Shown piece after piece: positions 26,148 to 34,964 of a stretch of 64,000 bases of DNA. Every line of letters begins with the position of its first letter. The stretch's first letter is position 1. The stretch is from Tardiphaga sp. P9-11 (GTDB lineage Bacteria > Pseudomonadota > Alphaproteobacteria > Rhizobiales > Xanthobacteraceae): the NCBI RefSeq assembly GCF_008329525.1, contig NZ_NPKQ01000008.1, positions 186,001-250,000 on the forward strand. The letters run 5' to 3'. A program made the position numbers and the translations under genes. The notes under the pieces are model-generated. The model saw only the letters and a list, made by a program, of their open reading frames with translations, was not told the origin of the DNA and did no database searches.

Positions 26148-27206
26148 ATGATTTTCTATGACTTCTTTAGCGGCTGCGGCGGCACAAGCCAGGGGATGAG
26201 GGAGGCAGGGCTTACGATCAAGCTCGGGATTGATCTGGACCGCGATTCCGCCTGCACCTATCGGAAGAATTTTCCCAAGGCCGGGTTCATCGAACGAGAC
26301 ATCCGGATGCTCCGAGCGAAGGATATCGAGCCTTACGTGAGCAGCAGCAGCAAACGGCGTCCGATCGTTTTCGGTGCTTGTGCTCCCTGCCAGCCCTTTT
26401 CGAAGCAGCGGCGCGGCCACGCCGAAGGTGACGCACGCAAGGATCTTCTGAGCGAATTTCATCGGTTCGTTCGGACTTATCTTCCAGAGTACGTTTTTAT
26501 CGAGAATGTACCTGGTCTACAGTCAGTGGAGGAAAAGAAGGGGCCGTTTGCTCGCTTTATCAGGCTTCTTACGAGGCTTGGATACTGGCACGCGCATGAG
26601 ATCGTAGTCGCTTCGCACTTCGGCGTGCCGCAGCATCGTCGGCGTCTCGTGCTGATCGCGAGCCGACTTGGCCCGATCGAGTTTCCGAAGCCGACGCACG
26701 GCCCAAAATCTGCTCGGAAGAAGTTGCCGTCGGTTTGGGAAGCTATCGGACATCTGCCTCCCATCGCCGCCGGCGAGATTCATCCGGAGGTCCCCAATCA
26801 TCAAGCAGCCAATCTCTCGGAGCTGAATCTTCGGCGGATCAAAGCGACACGCGTCGGCGGAAGTCGTGCGGATTGGCCGGAAGCGCTTGTCCTCGATTGC
26901 CACCGAACCTTTGACGGCCACACCGACGTTTACGGGAGAATGGCGAAAAACGCCCCTTCATCGGCGCTTACGACGCGCTGCATCAGTTTGTCGAACGGCC
27001 GTTTCGGACATCCGACACAACACAGGGCGATCAGTGTTCGGGAAGCGGCCTGTCTTCAGAATTTCCCGATGGACTTTGAATTCCTCGGCAGCCTGGGGTC
27101 CACGGGACGCCAGGTAGGCAATGCCGTGCCGGTCGCGATGGCCAGAGTGTTCGGCGAAGCGATCGGAGCGCACTATCGCGATCACCGCAAGAAGGTGAGT
27201 CGCTGA
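26148..27206 (+). CDS. DNA (cytosine-5-)-methyltransferase
   Basis: The 352-residue enzyme has the C5-methyltransferase motifs in order: I (YDFFSGCGGTSQGM, 4-17, SAM binding), IV (APCQPFSKQR with nucleophile Cys81), VI (FIENVPG, 118-123), VIII (QHRRRLVLI, 162-170), a target-recognition region of about 200-280, and X (GRQVGNAVPVAMA). All catalytic residues are intact. It methylates cytosine within a specific sequence not predictable here. A Vsr gene lies 670 bp downstream on the other strand, as with many Dcm-like enzymes. No cognate restriction enzyme was recognised. Confidence 0.94.
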   Translation: MIFYDFFSGCGGTSQGMREAGLTIKLGIDLDRDSACTYRKNFPKAGFIERDIRMLRAKDIEPYVSSSSKRRPIVFGACAPCQPFSKQRRGHAEGDARKDLLSEFHRFVRTYLPEYVFIENVPGLQSVEEKKGPFARFIRLLTRLGYWHAHEIVVASHFGVPQHRRRLVLIASRLGPIEFPKPTHGPKSARKKLPSVWEAIGHLPPIAAGEIHPEVPNHQAANLSELNLRRIKATRVGGSRADWPEALVLDCHRTFDGHTDVYGRMAKNAPSSALTTRCISLSNGRFGHPTQHRAISVREAACLQNFPMDFEFLGSLGSTGRQVGNAVPVAMARVFGEAIGAHYRDHRKKVSR

Positions 27207-27872
27207 TCGCGACTTTTCGCATCTGTGCCCGAACCGTCGATATGCTCAGGCGACAGAAGACTGCAGGCATCCCGACCGCTATCTGCGAATTGTTCAAGAA
27301 TGCGCGGCGCCTGTGCCCGAAGCGTTGAAGCGGACCATTTCCGGCAGAAGACGCTTTTCGTAGCGAGGGACGACGGTCCGGAACGACGAAGGACGACTTC
27401 GAGCAAAGATGACTGTCGCTTCGAACTGAAAAACTCGGGACTGCCAAGCCGGGCATGCAGCCCTGCGATCTCGATCTCCGGAAGTGACCGACGCTGGGCG
27501 AAAAGGGGATCGGCCCGCCGATCGTCGGACCGCAGGCGCTCACTGACGCGCGCCGGACGCGGCCGGCGAGCGATGCTCGGGTCGCGGCACACATAAATTG
27601 CACATATTCGAACTTCCGGACATGGACTGACGTTGCTCGGCGCCTCACCGGCCCGAATGCAGTCACCGCCCGCATTCAGCAGATTGCCGGAGATCGACGC
27701 CAAGCCTTCATTACGAGAGGTCCGCAGCGCCGTACAAATGTGACGTGACCGTGCAGGATGCCGTCAAGGTGATGGCGGACGGCACCCGGAGCCTGGATCG
27801 GAGCATCTCTCATCGGCGAGTTCGCACCGCTCAGGAAGAGCGTCGAGTGACAGGCGGGACGTGATCGTAAAT
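27207..27872. other. Gene-free stretch with a possible sigma-factor scrap
   Basis: Leftward frames are open but do not look like a protein over most of their length. Around 27735-27770 the leftward translation HHLDGILHGHVTF recalls the region-2 segment AILHGHVRNASRR of the intact sigma factor, a possible third, very short remnant. Confidence 0.35.
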
Positions 27873-28322
27873 TCAAGCGGCTTTCGGCTTCCGGACGTAG
27901 ACCTTGCGCTTCAGGATCGCCCTGAGCTTCTGATCGTCCTTGGTCTCGCATTCCCACACGGTGACACAATGCCATCCGAGCTTCTTGAGTTCGGCAGCAT
28001 TACGCTTGTCGCGGGCGACATTACGCTCGAACTTCTGTTTCCAGAATTCTGCATTCGTCACCGGGTTCGTTGCACGAGGGCAATCGTGACGATGCCAAAA
28101 GCAGCCGTTGACGAACAGCGCGATCGCCCGCCCCGGGAAGACGAGATCGGGTGTACCCGGAAGATCGCTCCTGTGGAGGCGATGTCGGAGGCCCAAGGCG
28201 TGAGAGGCCTTCCGGACCCTCAACTCGGGCGCGGTGTGCTTGGAACCCACCCGGGACATGTTCCATGAGCGCTGCGCTGAAGGAACGGCCTTAGGGGGCG
28301 GCGAACTTGATCTCGAAGGCAT
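27873..28322 (-). CDS. vsr: Very short patch repair (Vsr) DNA mismatch endonuclease
   Basis: The 149-residue product matches Vsr across its length: N-terminal QRSWNMSRVGSKHTAPELRV, the catalytic LPGTPDLVFPGR with Asp59, FVNGCFWHRHDC with His77, then FWKQKFERNVARDKRN and LGWHCVTVWECE. Asn72 stands where many relatives have His before GCFW. Vsr nicks 5' of the T in T:G mismatches produced by deamination of 5-methylcytosine and starts repair. It is therefore the natural partner of the C5 methyltransferase at 26148. A shorter start at 28259 is possible, but the longer N-terminus fits the family. Confidence 0.93.
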   Translation of the reverse strand: MPSRSSSPPPKAVPSAQRSWNMSRVGSKHTAPELRVRKASHALGLRHRLHRSDLPGTPDLVFPGRAIALFVNGCFWHRHDCPRATNPVTNAEFWKQKFERNVARDKRNAAELKKLGWHCVTVWECETKDDQKLRAILKRKVYVRKPKAA

Positions 28323-28773
28323 CTAAGTCTTTTCAACGGGACGGCCCCGCGACCATGGCTTAACCGTTCGATGCGGACAAGCCGCCCGCTGAGCCGCCCT
28401 TGCCGCGATTTATCGCACCGTGCGTGCCGTCCGGTGCATTGGGGGGATCGCTGCAGACTGCGCGCGGAATAGTCCGAACTTGAGACGCGCAAAAGCGGGA
28501 AGAACCGGACCCACGACGAGGTCGGCATTCGATCGCAGGTGATTTTCGGATGATCTCTCATGACCCGGCAAAACGACCGGACCACAAATCCTGGTATCGG
28601 CGGCAAATTATGAACTTGGGATCTGTCGGTAGCTTGTTCGGCCGGTCGATGACTGAACCGAGCGGATGTGTCGAGGTCGTTTTCTGTGGAACGTGACATT
28701 TGTCGATGGTCGAGGTGGTGGTTTTTTCCAAGTACTGAAAATGGACCCTTGCTGCCGACCGCCGCTCCCAGCG
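28323..28773. other. Gene-free stretch
   Basis: No supported gene. The leftward frame of the broken sigma copy runs into this DNA but loses similarity to region 4. Confidence 0.35.
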
Positions 28774-29001
28774 ATGACAGCGGCAAGGAAATACGGACAT
28801 CGGCGCAACGGCTGATGTTCCGGACGTGCCTTGCAGCATCGCCGTCAGCCATCCGGACAGTTTGTCATCTTCGAACTGTTCCGCGCTCTTCAGAACGGTG
28901 ACGATCGTGTCATGCCCCCGCACATTCCAATCCGGGATCGGTCGACCGACCAGAAATGTGGCGGGTCGGCGCTGGGCCGGCCTTGACGCGACGATGCGGT
29001 C
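28774..29001 (-). pseudogene. Broken copy of the ECF sigma-factor gene (region 2 only)
   Basis: Leftward translation gives DRIVASRPAQRRPATFLVGR, then HDTIVTVLKSAEQFEDDKLS and GWLTAMLQGTS. This aligns with DRIVALRPTLRRHAAFLIGK, QDTIVTALQSLDHFADDNLS and GWLMAILHGHV of the intact sigma factor at 20468-21043. Region 4 is missing and the start context is lost. It belongs to the second copy of the duplicated module. Confidence 0.78.
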
Positions 29002-29283
29002 GAAATTCGGCGTGGAGCTTTGCCCATCAGTACCGCCCTTCCGACGTGAAACCACAGCCGGCAGGATCTTGGGACAGCGCCGGACCCGGTCAACAATCCG
29101 GGCGATGTCCACCTTCCGGACGTGCACGCTGCCGTCCGATCTGCAATCGCGTCGGCCGCTCTCGACCTCTCTCGGACCCGATGGGAAGCGCTTCCGCGAG
29201 GCAGCGATACTGTCACCATCGAAACGACACTCCGGAAATTGTTTTCGAAAGAGATCCGGAAGCGATTCAATCGTCAACGCCGT
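29002..29283. other. Spacer of the second module
   Basis: It matches the region upstream of the intact sigma gene (21060-21200) at the level of short phrases. No gene is supported. Confidence 0.4.
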
Positions 29284-29643
29284 TTAGCGCAGTAATGGGG
29301 GGAACCGATGACCCTGCGAGCGCATCGATCCGCCCTGGGGCAGATCCAGATGGGGCTTGCGCTGAAAAGCCCAGCCGTCGGCGTAGCGCTCGATAAGCTC
29401 GTCCACCCGCCGGTGCGCGGCATCCCGGTCGAAGCCCTGATCGGCCAACCGGCCGACAAGGGCCGCACACCATTCGTCGAGCTTCCCATCCTGATTGTGT
29501 TTCAGCGCTTCACCGATCATCAAGTGCAGCGCCACGCGCGCGACGTCGTCGCGAGACGGTTTGCGCAGCGCCTTCTGCTGCATGCGATAGGCACGTTGAT
29601 AATCTGCCTGTTCGCTGAGGCGCTTAGCTTTCGATTTGCGCAT
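29284..29643 (-). CDS. Hypothetical 119-residue protein of the duplicated module
   Basis: The ATG at 29643 follows GGGAGGACAGGGA. The product begins with a very basic segment (MRKSKAKRLSEQADYQRAYR), continues RKPSRDDVARVALHLMIGEA and LDEWCAALVGRLADQGFDRD, then VDELIERYADGWAFQRKPHL. It is probably helical and cytoplasmic, with a possible nucleic-acid-binding N-terminus. A decayed copy at 21893-22180 shows that it travels with the sigma factor and the 21-bp arrays. Function unknown. Confidence 0.72.
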   Translation of the reverse strand: MRKSKAKRLSEQADYQRAYRMQQKALRKPSRDDVARVALHLMIGEALKHNQDGKLDEWCAALVGRLADQGFDRDAAHRRVDELIERYADGWAFQRKPHLDLPQGGSMRSQGHRFPPLLR

Positions 29644-30125
29644 TCCCTGTCCTCCCGTGATGCCGGTTACGCCGCCCAACACGACGCATATGTGTCGGCC
29701 CTCCCAGTCAGGGATTGGGCTTCGCAAGATACAACTCCCGCCGGTCACAATCCGTCCGCTCGTAACGGAAACGGTCGATGCTGCTCGATCTGTGCGAAAC
29801 CCGATCGCGGCGGCATACGCGATGGCGTGGACGGAATTTCAGAAGTGCTCGGGGCGACGACACAGTGAACGGGGCCGATCGCAGCTGCGCTCACCGTTGC
29901 ATCGCACGAGATGGATCCGGATGACGGTACGGACGCTCGCCCGTTTGGCGGGTCGGCTGAGACTGAAGCACGGACAACTGAATCACGGACGCGCGCTCGC
30001 TGCCGGGAGACGTGTTGTCACGAGGGAGTGCGGCATTGGAAATCGGTATCCCGCCTCGTCCGTTCATCGTTTCGAAAACGCATGCCGATCAAAACAGTCT
30101 TCACCGGCGTTGCCGTCACGTCCTC
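29644..30125. other. Gene-free stretch before array 3
   Basis: No gene with protein-like sequence was recognised. The rightward frame that continues into the heptads of array 3 starts within this DNA (30012), but its first part looks random. Confidence 0.35.
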
Positions 30126-30292
30126 TCTGAATCGAATAATTCGAACTCCGCAACACCGATCTCGAAGATTGCAACGAAGATATCGGGCTATGAATCGAAA
30201 AATTCGATGTTTGAATCAAAAATGCGCAACTGCTTTCGTGTGAGCGACAACTTGGTTCGACGTTCGTGCAACGTGATTCAGATTGCGGGAAC
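30126..30292 (+). repeat. 21-bp-period array 3 (eight units)
   Basis: Units start at 30126, 30147, 30168, 30189, 30210, 30231, 30252 and 30273, the last one 20 bp long. They correspond one-to-one with units 1-8 of array 1: unit 2 shares ACACCGATCTCGA, unit 5 is identical over all 21 bp, and units 6-8 keep the terminal AAC. The rightward frame is open and reads SES, SAT, IAT, YES, FES at heptad spacing. Arrays 1 and 3 are therefore copies of one ancestral array. Confidence 0.78.
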
Positions 30293-30396
30293 GCGAGACG
30301 ATGTTGAAGCATAGTCACGCAATGGGTCGGAGACGCGATGCGCGCTTTGCGATCGTCCGATCTCTGTAAATGGGGCCGGAACCCACACCGTTTGAA

Positions 30397-30521
30397 AATG
30401 TAACGCTCATCCGGGACTTTGAATCGATATTCCTCGGTTTTGAATCCTCAGCGTCGGGTCTGCAACGCAAATAATGGATTTTGAATCGTCCATATCGACG
30501 TTTGAATCAAAATAGCGCAAC
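30397..30521 (+). repeat. 21-bp-period array 4 (six units)
   Basis: Units start at 30397, 30418, 30439, 30460 (20 bp), 30480 and 30501; four open with TTTGAATC and the last ends ATAGCGCAAC. The 20-bp unit and a TAG within the last unit break the heptad frame that is open in arrays 1 and 3, while the DNA period is kept. Confidence 0.72.
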
Positions 30522-30725
30522 GGCTTCGAGCTCGGTTCGTCTTCCACGAGATGACGATGCGTTGCGCCGGATTAAGACGACGATGTTCCGGAAGGGACAG
30601 GTGTTCGCCGGTCGCTCCACTCGCCCGCGAACGCGAAATCCAGGAGCTGGTGACGACCGGACCTTACCTGTCGGACCATCCCGAGCCGTTGAGAGCGGGT
30701 CCGGCGGCAATGCAGTGACGTCGTG
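30522..30725. other. Spacer between array 4 and ugd
   Basis: No gene and no clear terminator for ugd was seen. This is the right edge of the proposed island. Confidence 0.35.
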
Positions 30726-32036
30726 CTACCTCTTTCCGCGCCCGATGCTCTCATAGGCGAAGCCGGCTTTCTCCATCTCCTCGGGCCGGTAAATGTTGCG
30801 CAGATCGACGATGACCGACTGCTTCATCTTCGCCTTCAGCTGCGCCAGATCCAGTGCGCGGAACTGCTCCCATTCGGTGACGATCACGAGCGCGTCGGCG
30901 CCGGTCGCACAGGCATAGGCATCGTCGCAATAGGCGATATCCGGAAGTTCGTGCTTGGCCTGTTCCATGCCGACGGGATCGTAGGCCTGCACGGTCGCGC
31001 CGAGATCCTGAAGGGCGGTGATCAGCGGGATCGACGGCGCCTCGCGCATGTCGTCGGTGTTGGGCTTGAATGTCAGTCCGAGCACGCCGACGGTCTTGCC
31101 GCGCAGATTGCCGCCGAGCGCGGCCGACACCTTGCGGGCCATCGCGCGCTTGCGGTTGTCGTTGACGGTGAGGACTGCCTCGACGATCCGAAGCGGCGCG
31201 TCGTAGTCCTGTCCGGTCTTCACCAGCGCGCGGGTGTCCTTCGGAAAACACGAGCCGCCGAAGCCGGGACCCGCATGCAGGAACTTCGCGCCGATGCGGT
31301 TGTCGAGCCCGATGCCGCGGGCGACGTCCTGGACATCCGCGCCGGTCCGCTCGGCCAGATCGGCGATTTCATTGATGAAGGTGATCTTGGTCGCAAGAAA
31401 CGCGTTGGCGGCGTATTTGATCAACTCGGCCGTACGCCGGCCCGTATACATGATCGGCGCCTGATTGAGATAAAGCGGGCGATAGATCTCGGAGATCACC
31501 GTGCGTGCGCGCTCGTCATCGGTGCCGACGACAATGCGGTCGGGATGCTTGAAGTCGCGGATCGCCGCGCCCTCGCGCAGGAACTCCGGATTGGATGCCA
31601 CGGCCACGTCGGCGTCCGGATTGGTTTCCCTGATGATGCGTTCCACATCGTCGCCGGTGCCGACAGGCACGGTCGACTTGGTGATGACGACGGTGAAATC
31701 GCGCAGGTTGGCGGCGATCTCGCGCGCGGCGGCGTGCACGTAGCTGAGATCGGCGTGGCCGTCCCCGCGGCGGGACGGGGTGCCGACCGCAATGAACACG
31801 GCATCCGCCGTCTTCACCGCTTCACTGAGGTCGAGACTGAAGCCGAGCCGGCCGCTTTTCACATTGCCGGCCACCAGTGCGTCGAGGCCAGGCTCGAAGA
31901 TCGGGATTTCGCCACGGAGCAGAGCGTCAATCTTGGTGTCGTCCTTGTCCACGCAGATCACGTGGTGGCCGAAATCGGCGAAGCAGGCGCCGGACACAAG
32001 GCCGACGTAACCGGTTCCGATCATCGCAATGCGCAT
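30726..32036 (-). CDS. ugd: UDP-glucose 6-dehydrogenase
   Basis: The 436-residue enzyme begins with the NAD fold MRIAMIGTGYVGLVSGACFA, has the helix TAELIKYAANAFLATKITF with Lys207, the catalytic GGSCFPKD with Cys263, and the UDP-binding C-terminal domain starting near TVGVLGLTFKPNTDDMREAP. It oxidises UDP-glucose twice to UDP-glucuronate, the precursor of acidic exopolysaccharide and LPS sugars. It stands alone, divergent from the gene at 32214. Its 3' end borders the island, and a 42-bp lookalike of that end lies at 13931-13972. Confidence 0.96.
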   Translation of the reverse strand: MRIAMIGTGYVGLVSGACFADFGHHVICVDKDDTKIDALLRGEIPIFEPGLDALVAGNVKSGRLGFSLDLSEAVKTADAVFIAVGTPSRRGDGHADLSYVHAAAREIAANLRDFTVVITKSTVPVGTGDDVERIIRETNPDADVAVASNPEFLREGAAIRDFKHPDRIVVGTDDERARTVISEIYRPLYLNQAPIMYTGRRTAELIKYAANAFLATKITFINEIADLAERTGADVQDVARGIGLDNRIGAKFLHAGPGFGGSCFPKDTRALVKTGQDYDAPLRIVEAVLTVNDNRKRAMARKVSAALGGNLRGKTVGVLGLTFKPNTDDMREAPSIPLITALQDLGATVQAYDPVGMEQAKHELPDIAYCDDAYACATGADALVIVTEWEQFRALDLAQLKAKMKQSVIVDLRNIYRPEEMEKAGFAYESIGRGKR

Positions 32037-32213
32037 GGAGATAGCCCGTTCTGAGTGGTCGAAAGACGAGAAGTTGAAGCTGCCGCGTCTTAACAGAAGC
32101 GCGCGACTTTCACACGACGGCAGGCGGACCGAGGGGGTATTTCATCTGTGGGCAGACCGTGCTAAACAGTGGGCCAAGCATAATTCTGCCCACTTCCGGT
32201 CACATCTCCGCAC

Positions 32214-33569
32214 ATGAAGAACGATCAGATCCTCGGAATCATCTCCGATTTTTGCCGACAGGCGGAGATGGCGGAGTCGACCTTCGGTCGCCGGGCCGTC
32301 AATGACGGCAAGCTGGTCAATCGGCTGCGTGAGGGCAAACGTATCACCATCGACACGCTGGAGCGGATCCAGGCCTTCATCGCCCAGTCGATGCCGGAGG
32401 GCGTGCCGCCGCCACGCGGACTGGAGCCTCCGATCGAGCGGCGCGATCCGCGCAGCAATTTCCGCTTCTTCGAGAATCGGCAGAAATACCTGCTGTTCGT
32501 GCATACCTGCTCGGAAAAGCGGGTGATTGCCGACCGCGTCGGGCTCGAACTGGCCAGCATCCATCCGCGCCCGCCGGCGCTGCGGGTGTTCGATGCGGGC
32601 GTCGGCGACGGTACGGTGCTGGCGCGGGTGATGCGCTCGATGCATGGCCGTTTTCCGCATATGCCGTTCTATATCGCCGGCAAGGAGCTCAGCCTTGAGG
32701 ACGTCCGGCTGACGCTGGACAAGGTGCCGGATCGGCTGTTCGAACATCCGGCCACGGTCTTCGTCCTGACCAACATGCACTATGCCGAGGCGCCCACACT
32801 GACCCCGGCATCGCCGGCCGCCGCAGCCGCCATGATCTGGCACGAAGTTCCGCTGCGGGGGGCTTCGTCCGGCGAATTCGCCGACCAGATTGCCGGACTT
32901 GGAGCTTTTCTTGAGGACAACTGGCGGGCCAGCATCAACCCCCGATCAGGCATGCCGACCTATGAACGGCCTGTGGCGCTGGTGGTTTATCGCGAAGATC
33001 ACCGGTTCCTGCTGGATTCGATTATCCCGCGGGCAGGGCGCACGGAGGCCAATTTCGACCTGATTATCGCTTCCCAGCCCTATCGGGCGAAGTCTTCGGT
33101 GCAATTTCGGGCCAAACGGATCATGGCGCCGCTGGCACGGGCGCTGCGGGCCGGTGGGCGACTGATCGGTATCCACTCGCATGGGCAGGACCCCGGTATG
33201 GAGATCGTCCAAGCCGTCTGGCCCAAAGAAAACCCTTTCGCCGTGAGCCGTCATGAGCTATTGCGCGCAGTGAAATACGAGCTGGGCTCAGCCGGCCGCG
33301 ATCTGAACTTCAATGCCTATTCCGACCAGCGGTCGATCTTTCGCTACGCCATGGAGGCGCTGCCGAACGAGGTGACCGGATCGATCGGAACTTCGACGGC
33401 TTTTGCGGCGTGGAACGCGGCGGTTTACGTGGCTCAAATCGAGGATGACCGTTTGACGGAAGTGACCCAGAGCGGCCGTTACCTGGATGCCACCCGAGAG
33501 GTTCTGCGCAAGCACAACGGTCTCTGGTTCTACGACGAATCCTACGTCATCTCGCGGCGTCGCGACTGA
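32214..33569 (+). CDS. HTH-like/SAM methyltransferase-like protein next to metK
   Basis: The 451-residue product has an N-terminal segment of about 60 residues ([20 protein letters not shown], then [13 protein letters not shown]) that resembles a helix-turn-helix. A Rossmann-type methyltransferase core follows: motif [15 protein letters not shown] (about 122-136) and a motif IV-like [10 protein letters not shown] (about 285-294), where many nucleic-acid methyltransferases have [D/N/S]PP[Y/F]. No signal peptide or membrane segment is visible. It is followed after 59 bp by metK and then ahcY, the enzymes that make SAM and remove SAH, so it may be a SAM-using or SAM-sensing protein. The substrate is unknown. 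Confidence 0.75.
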   Translation: MKNDQILGIISDFCRQAEMAESTFGRRAVNDGKLVNRLREGKRITIDTLERIQAFIAQSMPEGVPPPRGLEPPIERRDPRSNFRFFENRQKYLLFVHTCSEKRVIADRVGLELASIHPRPPALRVFDAGVGDGTVLARVMRSMHGRFPHMPFYIAGKELSLEDVRLTLDKVPDRLFEHPATVFVLTNMHYAEAPTLTPASPAAAAAMIWHEVPLRGASSGEFADQIAGLGAFLEDNWRASINPRSGMPTYERPVALVVYREDHRFLLDSIIPRAGRTEANFDLIIASQPYRAKSSVQFRAKRIMAPLARALRAGGRLIGIHSHGQDPGMEIVQAVWPKENPFAVSRHELLRAVKYELGSAGRDLNFNAYSDQRSIFRYAMEALPNEVTGSIGTSTAFAAWNAAVYVAQIEDDRLTEVTQSGRYLDATREVLRKHNGLWFYDESYVISRRRD

Positions 33570-33628
33570 CATTTCCGGAACAATCTGACGAGGCTGCCGT
33601 ACCCGGCGCAAATAAAGAGGACCAGTTG

Positions 33629-34822
33629 ATGCGCGCGTCTTATCTCTTCACCAGTGAATCGGTTTCCGAAGGCCATCCCGACAAGGTCTGCGACCGGATC
33701 TCCGACGAGATCGTTGATCTGTTCTTCCGCGAAGGCCCGAAGGCGGGCATTGATCCATGGGATATTCGCGCTGCCTGCGAAACCCTCGCCACTACCAATA
33801 AGGTTGTGATCGCCGGCGAGACCCGCGGTCCGTCCACCGTCACCAACGACCACATCGAAGCCGTCGTCCGTGCCGCTATCAAGGACATCGGCTACGAGCA
33901 GGACGGTTTCCACTGGAAGACCGCCGACGTCGAGATTCTGCTGCATCCGCAGTCCGCCGATATCGCACAGGGCGTCGATGCCAAGCAGCCGACCAATGCC
34001 GAAGAAGGCGCCGGCGACCAGGGCATCATGTTCGGTTATGCCACCAACGAAACGCCCGAGCTGATGCCGGCGCCGATCTTCTACGCGCACAAGATCCTGC
34101 GCCTGATCTCGGAAGCCCGTCATGCCGGTACCGAAAAGGTGCTCGGTCCGGACTCCAAGAGCCAGGTCACTGTGCAGTACGAAAACGGCAAGCCGGTCGG
34201 CGTGCGCGAAATCGTCGTCTCGCATCAGCACCTCGTCGAGGACATGACCTCGAACCAGGTGCGTGAACGCGTCGAGCCCTACGTCCGCAAGGCGCTGCCG
34301 GACGGCTGGATCAGCGACAAGACGATCTGGCACATCAATCCGACCGGCAAGTTCTTCATCGGCGGTCCCGACGGCGACGCAGGCCTGACCGGCCGCAAGA
34401 TCATCGTCGACACCTACGGCGGCGCAGCCCCGCATGGTGGCGGTGCATTCTCGGGCAAGGACTCCACCAAGGTGGACCGTTCGGCTGCCTACGCCGCGCG
34501 TTACGTCGCCAAGAACATCGTTGCCGCTGGTCTGGCCGACAAGGCGACGCTGCAGCTCGCTTATGCCATCGGCGTAGCGCGCCCGCTGTCGATCTATGTC
34601 GACACCCACGGCACCGGCAAGGTCGCTGACGATGCCATCGAGAAGGCCGTTGCTGCAGCGATGGATCTGACGCCGCGCGGCATCCGCAAGCATCTCGACC
34701 TTAACAAGCCGATCTACGCTCGTACTTCCGCCTACGGTCATTTCGGTCGCACGCCGGACGCCGACGGCGGCTTCTCCTGGGAGAAGACCGACCTCGTCGA
34801 TGCGCTGAAGCGCAACGTTTAA
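33629..34822 (+). CDS. metK: S-adenosylmethionine synthetase
   Basis: The 397-residue enzyme starts at the ATG at 33629 after AAAGAGGACC. Family signatures are all present: [20 protein letters not shown], the central [12 protein letters not shown], and [19 protein letters not shown]. It joins methionine and ATP to S-adenosylmethionine in the cytoplasm. It probably shares a transcript with the upstream HTH/methyltransferase-like gene and is followed by ahcY after 142 bp. A TTG one codon upstream is not needed. Confidence 0.97.
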   Translation: MRASYLFTSESVSEGHPDKVCDRISDEIVDLFFREGPKAGIDPWDIRAACETLATTNKVVIAGETRGPSTVTNDHIEAVVRAAIKDIGYEQDGFHWKTADVEILLHPQSADIAQGVDAKQPTNAEEGAGDQGIMFGYATNETPELMPAPIFYAHKILRLISEARHAGTEKVLGPDSKSQVTVQYENGKPVGVREIVVSHQHLVEDMTSNQVRERVEPYVRKALPDGWISDKTIWHINPTGKFFIGGPDGDAGLTGRKIIVDTYGGAAPHGGGAFSGKDSTKVDRSAAYAARYVAKNIVAAGLADKATLQLAYAIGVARPLSIYVDTHGTGKVADDAIEKAVAAAMDLTPRGIRKHLDLNKPIYARTSAYGHFGRTPDADGGFSWEKTDLVDALKRNV

Positions 34823-34835
34823 CCACAAATTCGTC

Positions 34836-34944
34836 GTTCCGGAGCGTGAGCGCATCTTCGCGCATACGAACCCGGAACCCAGAAGTGACTATCACATCGA
34901 GATTCCGTGTTCGCTCGCGAAGGCGCGAGCGCTGCGGAGTCACT
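34836..34944 (+). promoter_or_regulatory. Structured leader between metK and ahcY (possible regulatory RNA)
   Basis: Two nested hairpins precede ahcY. In the first, GTTCCGG (34836-34842) pairs with CCGGAAC (34872-34878) around a GCGC/GCGC inner stem. In the second, AGTGACT (34884-34890) pairs with AGTCACT (34938-34944) and encloses CGCTCGCG/CGCGAGCG (34912-34931). The ribosome-binding site AAGGATTAAAAC follows. The position suggests control of ahcY by a metabolite or by translation. I could not match it to a known SAM or SAH riboswitch. Confidence 0.5.
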
Positions 34945-34964
34945 CTCTCATCAAGGATTAAAAC

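Noticed and set aside
27182-27703. 173-codon leftward frame after the methyltransferase gene
   Set aside because: It overlaps the methyltransferase end, has random-looking composition rich in Arg and Ser, and no good start.
13900-30720. Integrase or relaxase gene expected in a mobile island
   Set aside because: None was recognised; only an IS110-type transposase remnant is present.
30723-32054. Rightward frame of over 400 codons opposite ugd
   Set aside because: Mirror frame of ugd, whose catalytic motifs are unambiguous.
33570-33628. SAM riboswitch before metK
   Set aside because: The spacer is only 59 bp and shows no recognisable conserved core.
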